Positions 8,363 through 17,486 of a stretch of 64,000 bases of DNA are shown here, one piece after another; the first letter of the stretch is position 1; each line of letters begins with the position of its first letter. Both the position numbers and the translations under genes were made by a program. Below the pieces are notes generated by a model. That model did not search any database and was not told the origin of the DNA. It was given only the letters and a program-made list of their open reading frames with translations. The stretch spans positions 1 to 64,000 of the forward strand of contig CAPQCU010000009.1 in the NCBI GenBank assembly GCA_948684385.1, written 5' to 3'. This DNA is from an uncultured bacterium (GTDB lineage Bacteria > Cyanobacteriota > Vampirovibrionia > Gastranaerophilales > Gastranaerophilaceae).

Positions 8363-11300
8363 GTGTTTGTAAATAAAATTAACGGTATTTCTCATATTGG
8401 GTTTAAAGGTTATCAGCACGTAAAAAATGACGTTGGTGAAACTGTTATGCACTTTAATTATGTGTATGATTATGAAAATGAAGATTGTGAAATCCAGATA
8501 TTTAGAGCGACTCCTACTGATAAATACAATCATAAAATCTCACAAACTCCTGCTGCTGTTGTGCAATTAAAGCCGGAAGGTGTGGACGTAAATCTTCAAG
8601 AACTTACAAACCTTGATAAAGATGCTCCTTTTGCGTACAAAGTTGTACGTAAGGATAAAAACACCGGTAAGGTTATCTGGGAAGGTGCTGATACAGGTGT
8701 AAAAGTTAAGCTTCAGAACGGTGAATATGTAAACAGGGTGCAGGTTCATGACGACCTTTTAGCGGATTCTATAAGTAACTATACTCACACTCTTGTATCA
8801 CGCAAAGGTACAACTCCTATGGTGCAGGGAGCAGGTTATCTCGTTTCTCCGGACTCTTTAATGCCGGGTGCTATGTATAGAGGTTTTACGGACGAAAATA
8901 CCGGTGAAATTTCTTATGATAAAGATGTTCAAAAGAAGATGGAAGGTATTGTCAAGAATTTTTCTAATGTTTTTGGCGGAAGTGCGGCAGGTGTTCAAAA
9001 AGCGATACCGTACTTAAAAGAAAACTACAAAATTTTGTTTGGAACACCGTTTGCTAACGGCTCACAGGCATGGTCTTTAGGCTATTGGAATGAAAATAAT
9101 ATGCAGCCTTCTCCAAATGTTGGAAATACTGAAAATCTGGCTTCATTTTACAGAGATTTGTATAAAAATGATATGAAGTTTGTTTTCGATGGTACTTTTA
9201 CTTCAGAAGGCTGGGGAGGAGTTACTCTTCAATACGCTTTAAGATGGGCAGAACAAAAAAATCAATTCTATTACCACTATAGAATGAACGGAATTAAAGA
9301 TGCTGCAATAGGGCATGGTGCAATGCCTAAAAATGCTGAAAATGCCGGACTCAGGTTTGTAAACGCTCCTTATAATTTTGAAAAGCAGGCTGACGGTACT
9401 TATAAAGAAGTACCTAATCCGAATTTTAACTCTAAAAAAGAAACTTTGAGCCAGATTTATGATAAGCTTCAAGCAAGTGAACGTCAAATCAAAGATTACG
9501 ATAAAGAGATTACGTATTACGAAAATATACGTCTTGGTAATGAATTAGATATTAATTCTCATGATGATACGCTTATTAACTATGTTGTACCTGTTAGAGA
9601 TTTTAAAGAAGTTCGTAAAAATGTTGCTGCAGTAAACGATTTAATTAAGAAATACGGAAAAGATATAGATTTGAACTCTCCGGAAGGTATTGAGCTTGTT
9701 ATGAACCTTTCTAATGTGAAGCTAACAAGAAAAACCGAAGGCGGGATTGTAACCTGGGATGCGAATACTGATATGTTTAAAAAGAACTATCATCTATCCG
9801 GTTATGATGAAAAACAGCTTCAAGCAATTGTGAGCCGTTCTGAACGTGATTATGAAAGAAAAATGATGGAACGCGGAGCAAGAGAAGTTCAGGATATGGC
9901 TTTACAGGTCGGTAAATATTGGACAGGTAAAGTAAGAAATATCCAGACTTTATATACAGCTCAAACAGTTGGTAATGCAAAAAGTGTTGAAGCTTTGAAA
10001 AAACTTGTTGATGAAGGTAAACTTCCTGGTGGTGCAGAGCTTAATAATAATCAGTTAACCAATATTTTAAACGGACATTATTTACTTGCTCCAAAAGGTG
10101 TGTTGGTTAAAGATGATGTTACTGTTAAATCTTTAATGAGTTTGCCTCTTGATTCTCTTGAGCTTGGAAAAAATACAGTAGGAGTTCTTGCAACATCTTA
10201 TTTCTCAAACAGAGCTACAACAGAAGATACAATTGGTGTTTCAAGATTTGAGTTGATGAAACAGAATAATCCGCATCTTGTACAGCCTTATGTAAGCAAT
10301 TACAAAAGAGTAAACAGCTTCTTTAACAATGAGTTGAAAGATTTTGCAGATGCGATTATTAAAAAAGTAAACGAAACTTCTAATGAAAAATTGTTAGATA
10401 AAAACGGCGATTATACCGAGTATGGCGAATATGTAATGGAGCTTATGGGACAGGACATTACTAAATACGCATTCTTAAAATCTTTAGGCGGTGACAGCTT
10501 TAAGACAAAAATTATCAATACCGGAGAAATAACTTATGATTATGATGCTTTAAAAGAAGGCACAACTCTTAAAGTTCTGGGTATTAATGCAAACAGCCCT
10601 GAAGATGAAGCTCAGAAGCTTGCAAATAAAATTGAAAAAGGTTTGAAGAAACTATCACATTCAGATATCAATTTTGTAGCAGACTCCATTTCTAAGCGAA
10701 TTGCCGGAACTGATACATCCAGCTTCAGAATAGCAGAGGCTCTTGTAGATAAATCAGCTTTAGGTTTGGACTGGAGATTAGATGCTGCGAAAGATGTTAT
10801 GGATATGGATGCAATTCGTAACGAAGACAATACATTTGATGACAACTGGGATGATGTAATTCATTTTTGGTCTAAGTTTGTTCAGGCTGTAAAAACCGAA
10901 AACCCTCATGCTTATATCGTAGCTGAACTTACTGATATTCCGGAATTGATGCAAGATACTTATGGTGCCAAAGCACATCCATTCAAAAATCTGACAAATC
11001 TAGGGCAGAAATTTAACGGTGAGCCTGATGCGTTTGCTAAGTTCTTTGCTCAAACAGGTATTACTTCAGAAGCCGGTTATTCTTATTTCTTTACGGATTT
11101 GCTTACCAACTTTGCTCCGTCTTTTGATGAAGGCAATGGAACTTCTGAAAACCATGACCGCTTCAAAGCTCGTTTTGATTTGTTAATGGAATGCAGAAGT
11201 GTAGATTATTTGAGAAACTTATACACATTTATGGGCAACCACGACAAACCGCGTATGATTCACGGACTTGCTGTTGATATGAAACTTTTCCACGCTAATC

Positions 11301-13015
11301 TTCTCAATGATTGGAAAAATTTCAATCAAGGGCATAGCGCAAGGGAAGCTGCAATAAAAGTACTTTCAGGAGCAAAAACTAATGCTGATATTCCAATCGA
11401 GCTTAGATTAAATGTTGATAACAACAATTATTTCTTGACTGAAAGCTCAAAAGCAATTGCAGTAAGCAAGCTGTTGATGGATGTTATTAATGAAGATAAT
11501 ACAATTGCAGAAAATGACAAGAAACGCTTAATAGATGCTTTGGTAGACTTAACTAACGGTAATTACCTCGGAAAAGGTGTTACAGAAAGCATGACCAAAA
11601 TTAAGATTAAAGAACTTTCATCTTTAGACGAAGCTTTCAAAGAAATTTTAAAATTATCCGGAAAGACTCTTTCTCAGGCTGAAATCGACGCCGTAATTAA
11701 AAAAGCTAATGAAATGGACTTAGCAAATTACTTAGTGCACGGAGATTTAGACTGGGCAGATTTAGATGCTGAGATAAAAAATCATAACGAAGTTAATGCA
11801 AGAGATATTTTGGGTTCTCAAGGCAGCTATGCTAAATATAGCTTGTATACCGTACAATTGGCAAAATTACTTAAAGATGCTTATCTTGAGACCGGGGCAA
11901 AAGTTTCATTAGATAATGGTTTTAAAGCGTTTGCAGAAAAATATGATAAGCATACAGTAGCTTCTAATACAGAAGAATTTAAGCGTATTGAAAACCCTGT
12001 AAATGCAATGCGTAAGAATGGTTATGCAGCAAGAGATTTGAAACGTTCTCTTGAGGTGGCAGCCAAACAAGTTGAGTTTAAAACAGGCAAATCAATCGCT
12101 AATAAACAAGCTGTAATTGATAAGCTTTATCAATCAGCAACAGAGCCTGCTGTTAAAAAAGCTGAAATGATTATGGAATTCTTAAAAGGGCTTCCCGGTA
12201 TTCCTACAATGTATGCCGGTGACGAAATGGGCATGACAGGTTACGAAGAAAAAGCTAAGAATGTTTATCTGCAGAACAGAAATGCTCTTCCTTGGACAGA
12301 AACAGAAGGTGAGTCTGATATTGCAAAATACAGAAGAAGTGTAATGTCTGCAATGAACGGTGCTTTGAAAGACAGAAGCAATCCTGAATTGATGCCTTTA
12401 AACAACGGTACTCCGTATCATATAGATGTTCAGGTTAATTCTAAAACCAGAAATGAAGCTCAAGCAAGAATTTCGGAGATTAATAAAGAATTAGAAAAAC
12501 TTCCTGAAAATGATCAGAAAAGGACTGCACTTGAAGAAGAAAGAAGAACTCTTGCAAATGACATTGCAGAAAACGCTGCAAAGATTGCTTATATGATGCA
12601 AAGTGCTAACGGTGATATGACAGTTACTTTGTTTAACGCAGGTGATGTAGATTTTTCTAACAGAGTTAAACCTGAGGTTAAACCTTCTGAAATAAATATG
12701 CTTGTTCTTGGAGCGGGTGTTGCACTTCCTGTGGGTACTGTATTTACGAATGCTATGGCTAAAGATAAGGCTGAATATATAGTAAAAGAAGTTGGTGGCA
12801 AAAAAGGTATTGTAAGAAAAGACGGTAAAAAGATTATTATGGACAGTTTAACTTCTAAAAACGGGGTTATGATACTTAAACATATCAAAAAGATTATATT
12901 CAAAGGTGCTCCGAAAAAAGTTTACTTCAATCCGCAATACAACTTTGTATCAAATTCTTACAAACAGGATGCACCTGTTGAAGAAGGTCAAAAGCTGTCT
13001 TTAATTATAGAATAA
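8363..13015 (+). CDS. Giant GH13 (alpha-amylase family) protein with N-terminal IGFKG motif
   Basis: 1,550 residues, starting at GTG 8363 nine bases after AAGGAG. It opens MFVNKINGISHIGFKGYQ, the lineage's Phe-motif N-terminus, with no signal peptide. An E-set-like beta domain probably covers residues 25-150. GH13 landmarks: region I-like KFVFDGTFTSEG (about 272-283, lacking the usual Asn-His), region II GLDWRLDAAKDV (about 800-811, nucleophile Asp), region III YIVAELTD (about 851, acid Glu) and region IV FMGNHDKPR (about 957-965). GIPTMYAGDEMGM (about 1277-1290) is typical of the family. Some 500 extra residues separate regions I and II. It probably acts on alpha-glucans; specificity cannot be read from sequence, and localisation is unknown. 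Confidence 0.85.
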   Translation: MFVNKINGISHIGFKGYQHVKNDVGETVMHFNYVYDYENEDCEIQIFRATPTDKYNHKISQTPAAVVQLKPEGVDVNLQELTNLDKDAPFAYKVVRKDKNTGKVIWEGADTGVKVKLQNGEYVNRVQVHDDLLADSISNYTHTLVSRKGTTPMVQGAGYLVSPDSLMPGAMYRGFTDENTGEISYDKDVQKKMEGIVKNFSNVFGGSAAGVQKAIPYLKENYKILFGTPFANGSQAWSLGYWNENNMQPSPNVGNTENLASFYRDLYKNDMKFVFDGTFTSEGWGGVTLQYALRWAEQKNQFYYHYRMNGIKDAAIGHGAMPKNAENAGLRFVNAPYNFEKQADGTYKEVPNPNFNSKKETLSQIYDKLQASERQIKDYDKEITYYENIRLGNELDINSHDDTLINYVVPVRDFKEVRKNVAAVNDLIKKYGKDIDLNSPEGIELVMNLSNVKLTRKTEGGIVTWDANTDMFKKNYHLSGYDEKQLQAIVSRSERDYERKMMERGAREVQDMALQVGKYWTGKVRNIQTLYTAQTVGNAKSVEALKKLVDEGKLPGGAELNNNQLTNILNGHYLLAPKGVLVKDDVTVKSLMSLPLDSLELGKNTVGVLATSYFSNRATTEDTIGVSRFELMKQNNPHLVQPYVSNYKRVNSFFNNELKDFADAIIKKVNETSNEKLLDKNGDYTEYGEYVMELMGQDITKYAFLKSLGGDSFKTKIINTGEITYDYDALKEGTTLKVLGINANSPEDEAQKLANKIEKGLKKLSHSDINFVADSISKRIAGTDTSSFRIAEALVDKSALGLDWRLDAAKDVMDMDAIRNEDNTFDDNWDDVIHFWSKFVQAVKTENPHAYIVAELTDIPELMQDTYGAKAHPFKNLTNLGQKFNGEPDAFAKFFAQTGITSEAGYSYFFTDLLTNFAPSFDEGNGTSENHDRFKARFDLLMECRSVDYLRNLYTFMGNHDKPRMIHGLAVDMKLFHANLLNDWKNFNQGHSAREAAIKVLSGAKTNADIPIELRLNVDNNNYFLTESSKAIAVSKLLMDVINEDNTIAENDKKRLIDALVDLTNGNYLGKGVTESMTKIKIKELSSLDEAFKEILKLSGKTLSQAEIDAVIKKANEMDLANYLVHGDLDWADLDAEIKNHNEVNARDILGSQGSYAKYSLYTVQLAKLLKDAYLETGAKVSLDNGFKAFAEKYDKHTVASNTEEFKRIENPVNAMRKNGYAARDLKRSLEVAAKQVEFKTGKSIANKQAVIDKLYQSATEPAVKKAEMIMEFLKGLPGIPTMYAGDEMGMTGYEEKAKNVYLQNRNALPWTETEGESDIAKYRRSVMSAMNGALKDRSNPELMPLNNGTPYHIDVQVNSKTRNEAQARISEINKELEKLPENDQKRTALEEERRTLANDIAENAAKIAYMMQSANGDMTVTLFNAGDVDFSNRVKPEVKPSEINMLVLGAGVALPVGTVFTNAMAKDKAEYIVKEVGGKKGIVRKDGKKIIMDSLTSKNGVMILKHIKKIIFKGAPKKVYFNPQYNFVSNSYKQDAPVEEGQKLSLIIE

Positions 13016-13046
13016 ATTATTTAATATTATTAAATAGGAGGTTATT

Positions 13047-13532
13047 ATGAATATTTTACCAATTAACATTCAAAGTAGTAATTCAAAGTGTGGTAATAGT
13101 CACCAAACATTTAAAGCACGCTTGTTTGTGCACAGTAGTGCTAATAAAGTTGGATTACAAAAATTTAAGGAAACTCCATGGATTTGGGATACAATCATTG
13201 ATGCATTTAAAAAAAAGAAGCTTAAAGATGATCCTATTAAACCTTATGATGTGGTTGAATTAAAAGCTATTCCTTCAAAAAAATCGAAAGCTGTATATAC
13301 TGGTAAATCAGAATGGACTAAATTTGAATATACATCATATTCTACAGAGGGTAATTCTACAAAAACAGCGTATTATGATAAACCAATTTATGAAAGCGAA
13401 GATCTAGAAGTGTCTATTAACAGAAGTCGTGAAGGTTTTTTGTTAAATACTAACCGTTCTACTTGGGATATTATAGATGATTTATATAATACATATAAAC
13501 GTGTACGCTATAAAGAACATTTCGAAAAATAA
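13047..13532 (+). CDS. Hypothetical protein with N-terminal TFKARL motif
   Basis: 161 residues, with AGGAGG before the ATG at 13047. The N-terminus MNILPINIQSSNSKCGNSHQ runs into TFKARLFVH, another Phe-motif N-terminus. The remainder is polar, Lys/Tyr-rich and lacks membrane segments. It sits between the GH13 gene and a decayed fragment homologous to that gene's 3' end, which suggests it moved into, or survived within, a rearranged tandem duplication. Not recognised. Confidence 0.7.
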   Translation: MNILPINIQSSNSKCGNSHQTFKARLFVHSSANKVGLQKFKETPWIWDTIIDAFKKKKLKDDPIKPYDVVELKAIPSKKSKAVYTGKSEWTKFEYTSYSTEGNSTKTAYYDKPIYESEDLEVSINRSREGFLLNTNRSTWDIIDDLYNTYKRVRYKEHFEK

Positions 13533-13563
13533 TTTTTATCGCTTTATCAAAGAAAATTATTGA

Positions 13564-13671
13564 GGAACTTCTAAGAAAGTTTATTATAATAAACAGTACA
13601 ACTTCGCTTCAAATCCTTACAGGAAGTTTGAGACTGTAAAGGAAGGTGAAAATCTGGGAGTGAATGTATAA
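13564..13671 (+). pseudogene. Remnant of the 3' end of a second giant GH13 gene
   Basis: Read in one frame, this stretch gives GTSKKVYYNKQYNF, then ASNPYRKFETVKEGENLGVNV and a stop. It aligns with the last residues of the 8363 product (GAPKKVYFNPQYNF, then VSNSYKQDAPVEEGQKLSLIIE). Upstream similarity continues at DNA level (TATCAAAGAAAATTATT against TATCAAAAAGATTATATT) but across a frame break and a TGA at 13561. There is no start codon or SD. The best reading is a decayed paralogue whose body was deleted. Confidence 0.7.
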
Positions 13672-13693
13672 CAAATAGAAAGTAACAGAGGAT

Positions 13694-15109
13694 ATGAAAG
13701 TAGCGAGTATAAGTAGCAGTTATATTGCACCGGTTAAAAAGCCGGCGTTTAAAGGTATGTTTGGGTCTCCAAGCTTGTCTGAAAAATTTAGATACGGGAT
13801 GGAAGCTCTCGATGATAATTCTATTCTTGTGGTGGCTTCAAATCCTGAACGTGCTGATATGATTTTGAAACAATATTCTGATAAGATTACGACACCTATT
13901 TTAAAGAAATATACTCTGAAAGTTGAAGAAAAAGACTTAAAGAACCGCGAAGAGCTTGATTGCGATTTTGCTATATTCAAACAGGATAAAAAGTATTTTG
14001 CACTTGCTTTGGGAAGAGGAATGTTTTCTTCATTAATGGTTAAACGTCCCAAAGAAGAAGCAAAAAGAAAAGAACACATTTTTGGAACAGGAAATGTTGT
14101 GGAATTGCGTGACGGAGTTGCAATTGAAACAGGTGAGATGCTGTGGGACGAAAAGCCAAAATTACTATTTAATCCGCCTTACAGATTTAACACTTCAGCT
14201 GCTGAAAAATATCTACAGGTAAAAACTATAAATAATGTTCCGGACTTTAACAAACGCTCAATAGCTTCGCTTTCCACAAAAAACGCTGTGAAAGATGATA
14301 AAATAGGGTTTACTTTTGCGGATGTTGGCGGTTTGGACGATGTTATTGAACAATTGAGAAAGTATGTTGTGCGACCGGTTAATTATCCTCAGGTATTTGA
14401 AAATATACGCCTTAATAAAGGTATAATGCTTTACGGCCCGCCAAGATGCGGAAAAACTTTACTGGGCAAGGCTCTCGCAAATGAAGTGGGTGCTAAGTAT
14501 AGAGAATATAATGCAAACGAGTTTAAATCCGCTCAAGTCGGGGCTTCTGAATCAGCTATAAGAGAAGTGTTTGCAAAAGCAGCTGCGGATGCACCTTCTA
14601 TTACTTTTATTGATGAGTTTGATTCTATAGGTAAAACAAGAGACGGTTCTTCAAACGCCCGTTTTGACGACCCTATGGTAAACCAGTTCCTTGGCTGTAT
14701 GAGTGATTTGGAAAAAAGTAAAAAGCCCGCTTTCATTATCGCTGCGACTAATATGGTTAAGCTAATTGACCCAGCCCTGCTTGCTTCAGGACGTTTTGGT
14801 CTGCATCTGGAAGTCCCTATGCCTAACCTTGAGGGCTTAAAACAGATTTTTAAAATTCATTCCAAAAATCAGCCTATACAATCAGATGTGCCACTGGAAA
14901 CTATTTTCCAAAAAATGTTTGGGGGTAAATTTAATGGTTCTGATGTCGCAGAAATGATTTCTGATGCGTATTTTAACGCGCTTGAACGTCTTGGAATGTT
15001 TGCAAAAATGGATGCTAAAAACTTCGGGTATGACGATTTGAAAAGTATTTCTATCTCTTTTGCGGATTTTGAAAAAGCTATCGGAAGAATTCTCAAACAG
15101 AAGATTTAA
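13694..15109 (+). CDS. AAA+ ATPase (Cdc48/FtsH-like) with N-terminal AFKGMF motif
   Basis: 471 residues. The N-terminus MKVASISSSYIAPVKKPAFK leads to the Phe-motif (AFKGMFG). The first 190 residues are an unknown domain containing LLFNPPYRFN, which resembles the C-terminal VYFNPQYNF of the giant GH13 protein. An AAA domain follows with FADVGGLDD, Walker A GPPRCGKT (Arg-Cys replacing the usual Gly-Thr), Walker B ITFIDEFDSIG, sensor-1 Asn in IAATNMVKLIDPALLASGRF, and the Arg finger in that same stretch. It probably remodels or unfolds a protein partner. No protease domain. Its 3' end overlaps the converging ldpA gene by 17 bases. Confidence 0.85.
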   Translation: MKVASISSSYIAPVKKPAFKGMFGSPSLSEKFRYGMEALDDNSILVVASNPERADMILKQYSDKITTPILKKYTLKVEEKDLKNREELDCDFAIFKQDKKYFALALGRGMFSSLMVKRPKEEAKRKEHIFGTGNVVELRDGVAIETGEMLWDEKPKLLFNPPYRFNTSAAEKYLQVKTINNVPDFNKRSIASLSTKNAVKDDKIGFTFADVGGLDDVIEQLRKYVVRPVNYPQVFENIRLNKGIMLYGPPRCGKTLLGKALANEVGAKYREYNANEFKSAQVGASESAIREVFAKAAADAPSITFIDEFDSIGKTRDGSSNARFDDPMVNQFLGCMSDLEKSKKPAFIIAATNMVKLIDPALLASGRFGLHLEVPMPNLEGLKQIFKIHSKNQPIQSDVPLETIFQKMFGGKFNGSDVAEMISDAYFNALERLGMFAKMDAKNFGYDDLKSISISFADFEKAIGRILKQKI

Positions 15110-16007
15110 CCAGCTCTTCTGCTAATTCAATCGCTTTTTGCTGAACTGCCTGATTTTCCCAAAAATATGGTAAAGAAGCGTAAGGCTTAACAATTTTTCT
15201 TGCCCAGGAGCCTATTGCTATTCCCCAATAATTTATTCCGCAAAGCTTTGCAAGTTCTGCTGTTTTTGAGTTTGTTCCACCGGAGAGCATAATGTGTACC
15301 GGCATGCCGGAGTTTTGTATAATTTCTGCCATCGCAACGGCTTGAAGTGTTGTTTTGTAATCGTCTTTCGCTCCGCTCATCGGGATGCCGTCAGCCTGAA
15401 TGATTGTTGTATAAGGCTTGCGATACGAAATCATTTCCTGAATGCGGGAGAGAACTTCTTTGTTGCCGAAGTTTTCACGGTCGATACAGATGGAAGCAAA
15501 CTCCGGATTGCAATCGTTGATTACGTTCCATTTGTATTCCAAATCTTTTTTGTCGTGTCCCATAATGTGAAGCTCTAAGATTTTTACGCCGTTTTCAACC
15601 ATATAAGGCAGAATTTCTTTTACGTTAACATCTTTTTCTGTCATAGAAATCGCGCCTGTCGGGCATTTTTTTGCGCAAATTCCGCACCCGATACATTTTT
15701 TTTCATCAATTATTATTGAAGAATAAATCGCATCATTAGGACAGTTTCTAAAACAATTTTTACATTTAATGCACACACTCTCTTTTATTTGAGCTTTAGA
15801 AATATGCTTATCGCCTTTAATACCCACGCTTACGCAGTATTTTAAATCGTCGGCTTCTGCTAAGCTCGCAGCTTCTTTAGCTGCTTCCAAAATTTCCTTT
15901 CTGGCAGAAAGGTCAAAGCATTTGCATCCGGCTTTTGCATAAATATAAACAAGGCGTTTAACGCTTTCATAATCTTCGTTACCGGCACCGCAGACTATTT
16001 TGAGCAT
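15093..16007 (-). CDS. ldpA: LdpA-like 4Fe-4S protein
   Basis: 304 residues. Two 4Fe-4S ferredoxin motifs lie near residues 79-114 (CIKCKNCFRNCPNDAI and CIGCGICAKKCPTGAI). The flanking domains resemble cyanobacterial LdpA: an opening LKIVCGAGNEDYESVKRL, then IIQADGIPMSGAKDD and HIMLSGGTNSKTAELAKLCG. LdpA in Synechococcus is an iron-sulfur protein linked to redox input to the circadian clock; no clock gene is seen here, so the role must differ or be more basic. It is the last gene of the seven-gene operon; AGGA in the 3' end of the preceding gene serves as SD. Confidence 0.8.
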   Translation of the reverse strand: MLKIVCGAGNEDYESVKRLVYIYAKAGCKCFDLSARKEILEAAKEAASLAEADDLKYCVSVGIKGDKHISKAQIKESVCIKCKNCFRNCPNDAIYSSIIIDEKKCIGCGICAKKCPTGAISMTEKDVNVKEILPYMVENGVKILELHIMGHDKKDLEYKWNVINDCNPEFASICIDRENFGNKEVLSRIQEMISYRKPYTTIIQADGIPMSGAKDDYKTTLQAVAMAEIIQNSGMPVHIMLSGGTNSKTAELAKLCGINYWGIAIGSWARKIVKPYASLPYFWENQAVQQKAIELAEELVKSSV

Positions 16008-16009
16008 GA

Positions 16010-16528
16010 CTAAAATCCTATTGCGTAGTCAAAAATTTTCTTTTTAGCGGCATGTTTTGCAGGCATTGAGCTGTCAACAGTTATTTCAGGGGTTTCAATT
16101 ACCTGACCTGCACGCTGGAGCATGTTGTTTTGCTGTAAAGTTTTATCAACATTATTGAATGATTTCAAAGTATCAAGCCTGTTTTGAAGCTCTTCGTTCT
16201 CGTTATTAAGAATAACTGTTTGTCTGCTCAAATCATTTAGTTTCATTTCGCAGGAGATAACAAAATAATAGCTTACAACTACAACCCCGATGAGTAAGCT
16301 TAATATGACGCATAGCATTTTATTTACTCTTTTAATTGCCATATCTTTTACGAAATTCTCCTTTGGAAAGTACCCTTCTATTATACTATTAACAGCCAGA
16401 TTTTGAACAGATTTATCGAGAAAAGTTTTTTTCTCTTTTGTTTGATATTTATGTTCACCTGCGAATTTTTTTATAATACTGTTAAGACCATTTTGTGATT
16501 TATTATTGATTTTTAAAGCCGAAACCAA
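16010..16528 (-). CDS. ftsL: FtsL/DivIC-like division protein
   Basis: Bitopic protein with a long basic N-terminal region, one membrane helix (MLCVILSLLIGVVVVSYYFV), and a periplasmic coiled coil (NDLSRQTVILNNENEELQNR...), as in FtsL. Position right after rsmH supports this. I place the start at TTG 16528, eight bases after AGAGGAG and four bases past the rsmH stop, rather than the ATG at 16579 that would overlap rsmH by 47 bases. The length is then about 172 residues. FtsL is too divergent for sequence alone to prove it. Confidence 0.65.
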   Translation of the reverse strand: MVSALKINNKSQNGLNSIIKKFAGEHKYQTKEKKTFLDKSVQNLAVNSIIEGYFPKENFVKDMAIKRVNKMLCVILSLLIGVVVVSYYFVISCEMKLNDLSRQTVILNNENEELQNRLDTLKSFNNVDKTLQQNNMLQRAGQVIETPEITVDSSMPAKHAAKKKIFDYAIGF

Positions 16529-16532
16529 TGTA

Positions 16533-17486
16533 TTAACTCCTCTGCTCCCAAGTTTTAATCCGTAATATCGCTCTAACAACCCTTAACTTAGCGCTTCGTG
16601 ATGGTGGATTCTCCAAAATCTCCTTTTCGCTCGCCATAATTGGTTTTCTGTTTACCAACTCTATTCTTGGCGGCGGGCATTTGCAAATCATTTCATTGCA
16701 TCTGCACTTCTGGCTTTCAAACTTGAAGATTTGTTTTACAATTCTATCCTCCAAAGAATGAAAACTTATTACAGAAATTATACCATCTTTATCTAATAAA
16801 TCCAATATGTCATGTAGTACAAAATTTACATTTTTTAACTCATTATTTACTTCTATTCGAATAGCCTGAAATACTCTTGTAGCAGGGTGTATATTAGACT
16901 TAATCCGAGGAGTCGCACTGATAATAATATCAGCAAGTTCTTTTGTCGTTCTAATCGGCTTAACTTTTCTAACTTCGACAATCTTTTTTGCAATGCGTTT
17001 TGAAAATCTTTCTTCTCCATATTCGCTAAAAATCCTCACCAAATCATCTTCTTTGTATGTATTTACTACATCATAAGCGGAAAAATCACTCTGCATGTTA
17101 AATCTCATATCAAGTGGTGCATCTTTTGAAAAAGAAAATCCTCTTTCTGCTTTTGTAAGCTGGTGGTATGAAGCGCCTAAATCTAAAATTACACCTCCTG
17201 TAATCTTTTCTATTCCAAGCTTTTTAAGCTCTTCTTTAATATTGGTGTAAGAAGATTTAACGATTGTAAGGTTTGGGTAATCTTTTAAACGCTCACGGGC
17301 ATGCGCAATCGCTTCATCATCAATGTCAAAAGAAATTAGCTTTCCGTTTGGAGAAATTCTTTTAAGAATAAGCTCACTGTGACCTCCGCCTCCTAAAGTA
17401 CAATCAACATAAATTTTCCCGTCTTTACATTCTAAAGCGTCAACAGCTTCATTGAGCATTACTGTATAATGTTTAAAATCATCCAT
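16533..17486 (-). CDS. rsmH: 16S rRNA (cytosine1402-N4)-methyltransferase RsmH
   Basis: SAM-dependent methylase of the decoding centre of 16S rRNA, 317 residues, typical length. Motifs: HYTVMLNEAVDAL at the N-terminus, SAM-binding VDCTLGGGGHSELIL (residues 29-43), LDLGASYHQLTKAERGFSF, and VISFHSLEDRIVKQIF near residue 240. It begins inside the end of dtd (8-base overlap) and is followed by the FtsL-like gene, the arrangement at the head of dcw clusters, although no mur or pbp genes follow here. Confidence 0.95.
   Translation of the reverse strand: MDDFKHYTVMLNEAVDALECKDGKIYVDCTLGGGGHSELILKRISPNGKLISFDIDDEAIAHARERLKDYPNLTIVKSSYTNIKEELKKLGIEKITGGVILDLGASYHQLTKAERGFSFSKDAPLDMRFNMQSDFSAYDVVNTYKEDDLVRIFSEYGEERFSKRIAKKIVEVRKVKPIRTTKELADIIISATPRIKSNIHPATRVFQAIRIEVNNELKNVNFVLHDILDLLDKDGIISVISFHSLEDRIVKQIFKFESQKCRCNEMICKCPPPRIELVNRKPIMASEKEILENPPSRSAKLRVVRAILRIKTWEQRS

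Noticed and set aside
12589..12903. Minus-strand open frame of 104 codons within the giant GH13 gene
   Set aside because: Low-complexity hydrophobic translation, no ribosome-binding site, and the plus strand is clearly coding.
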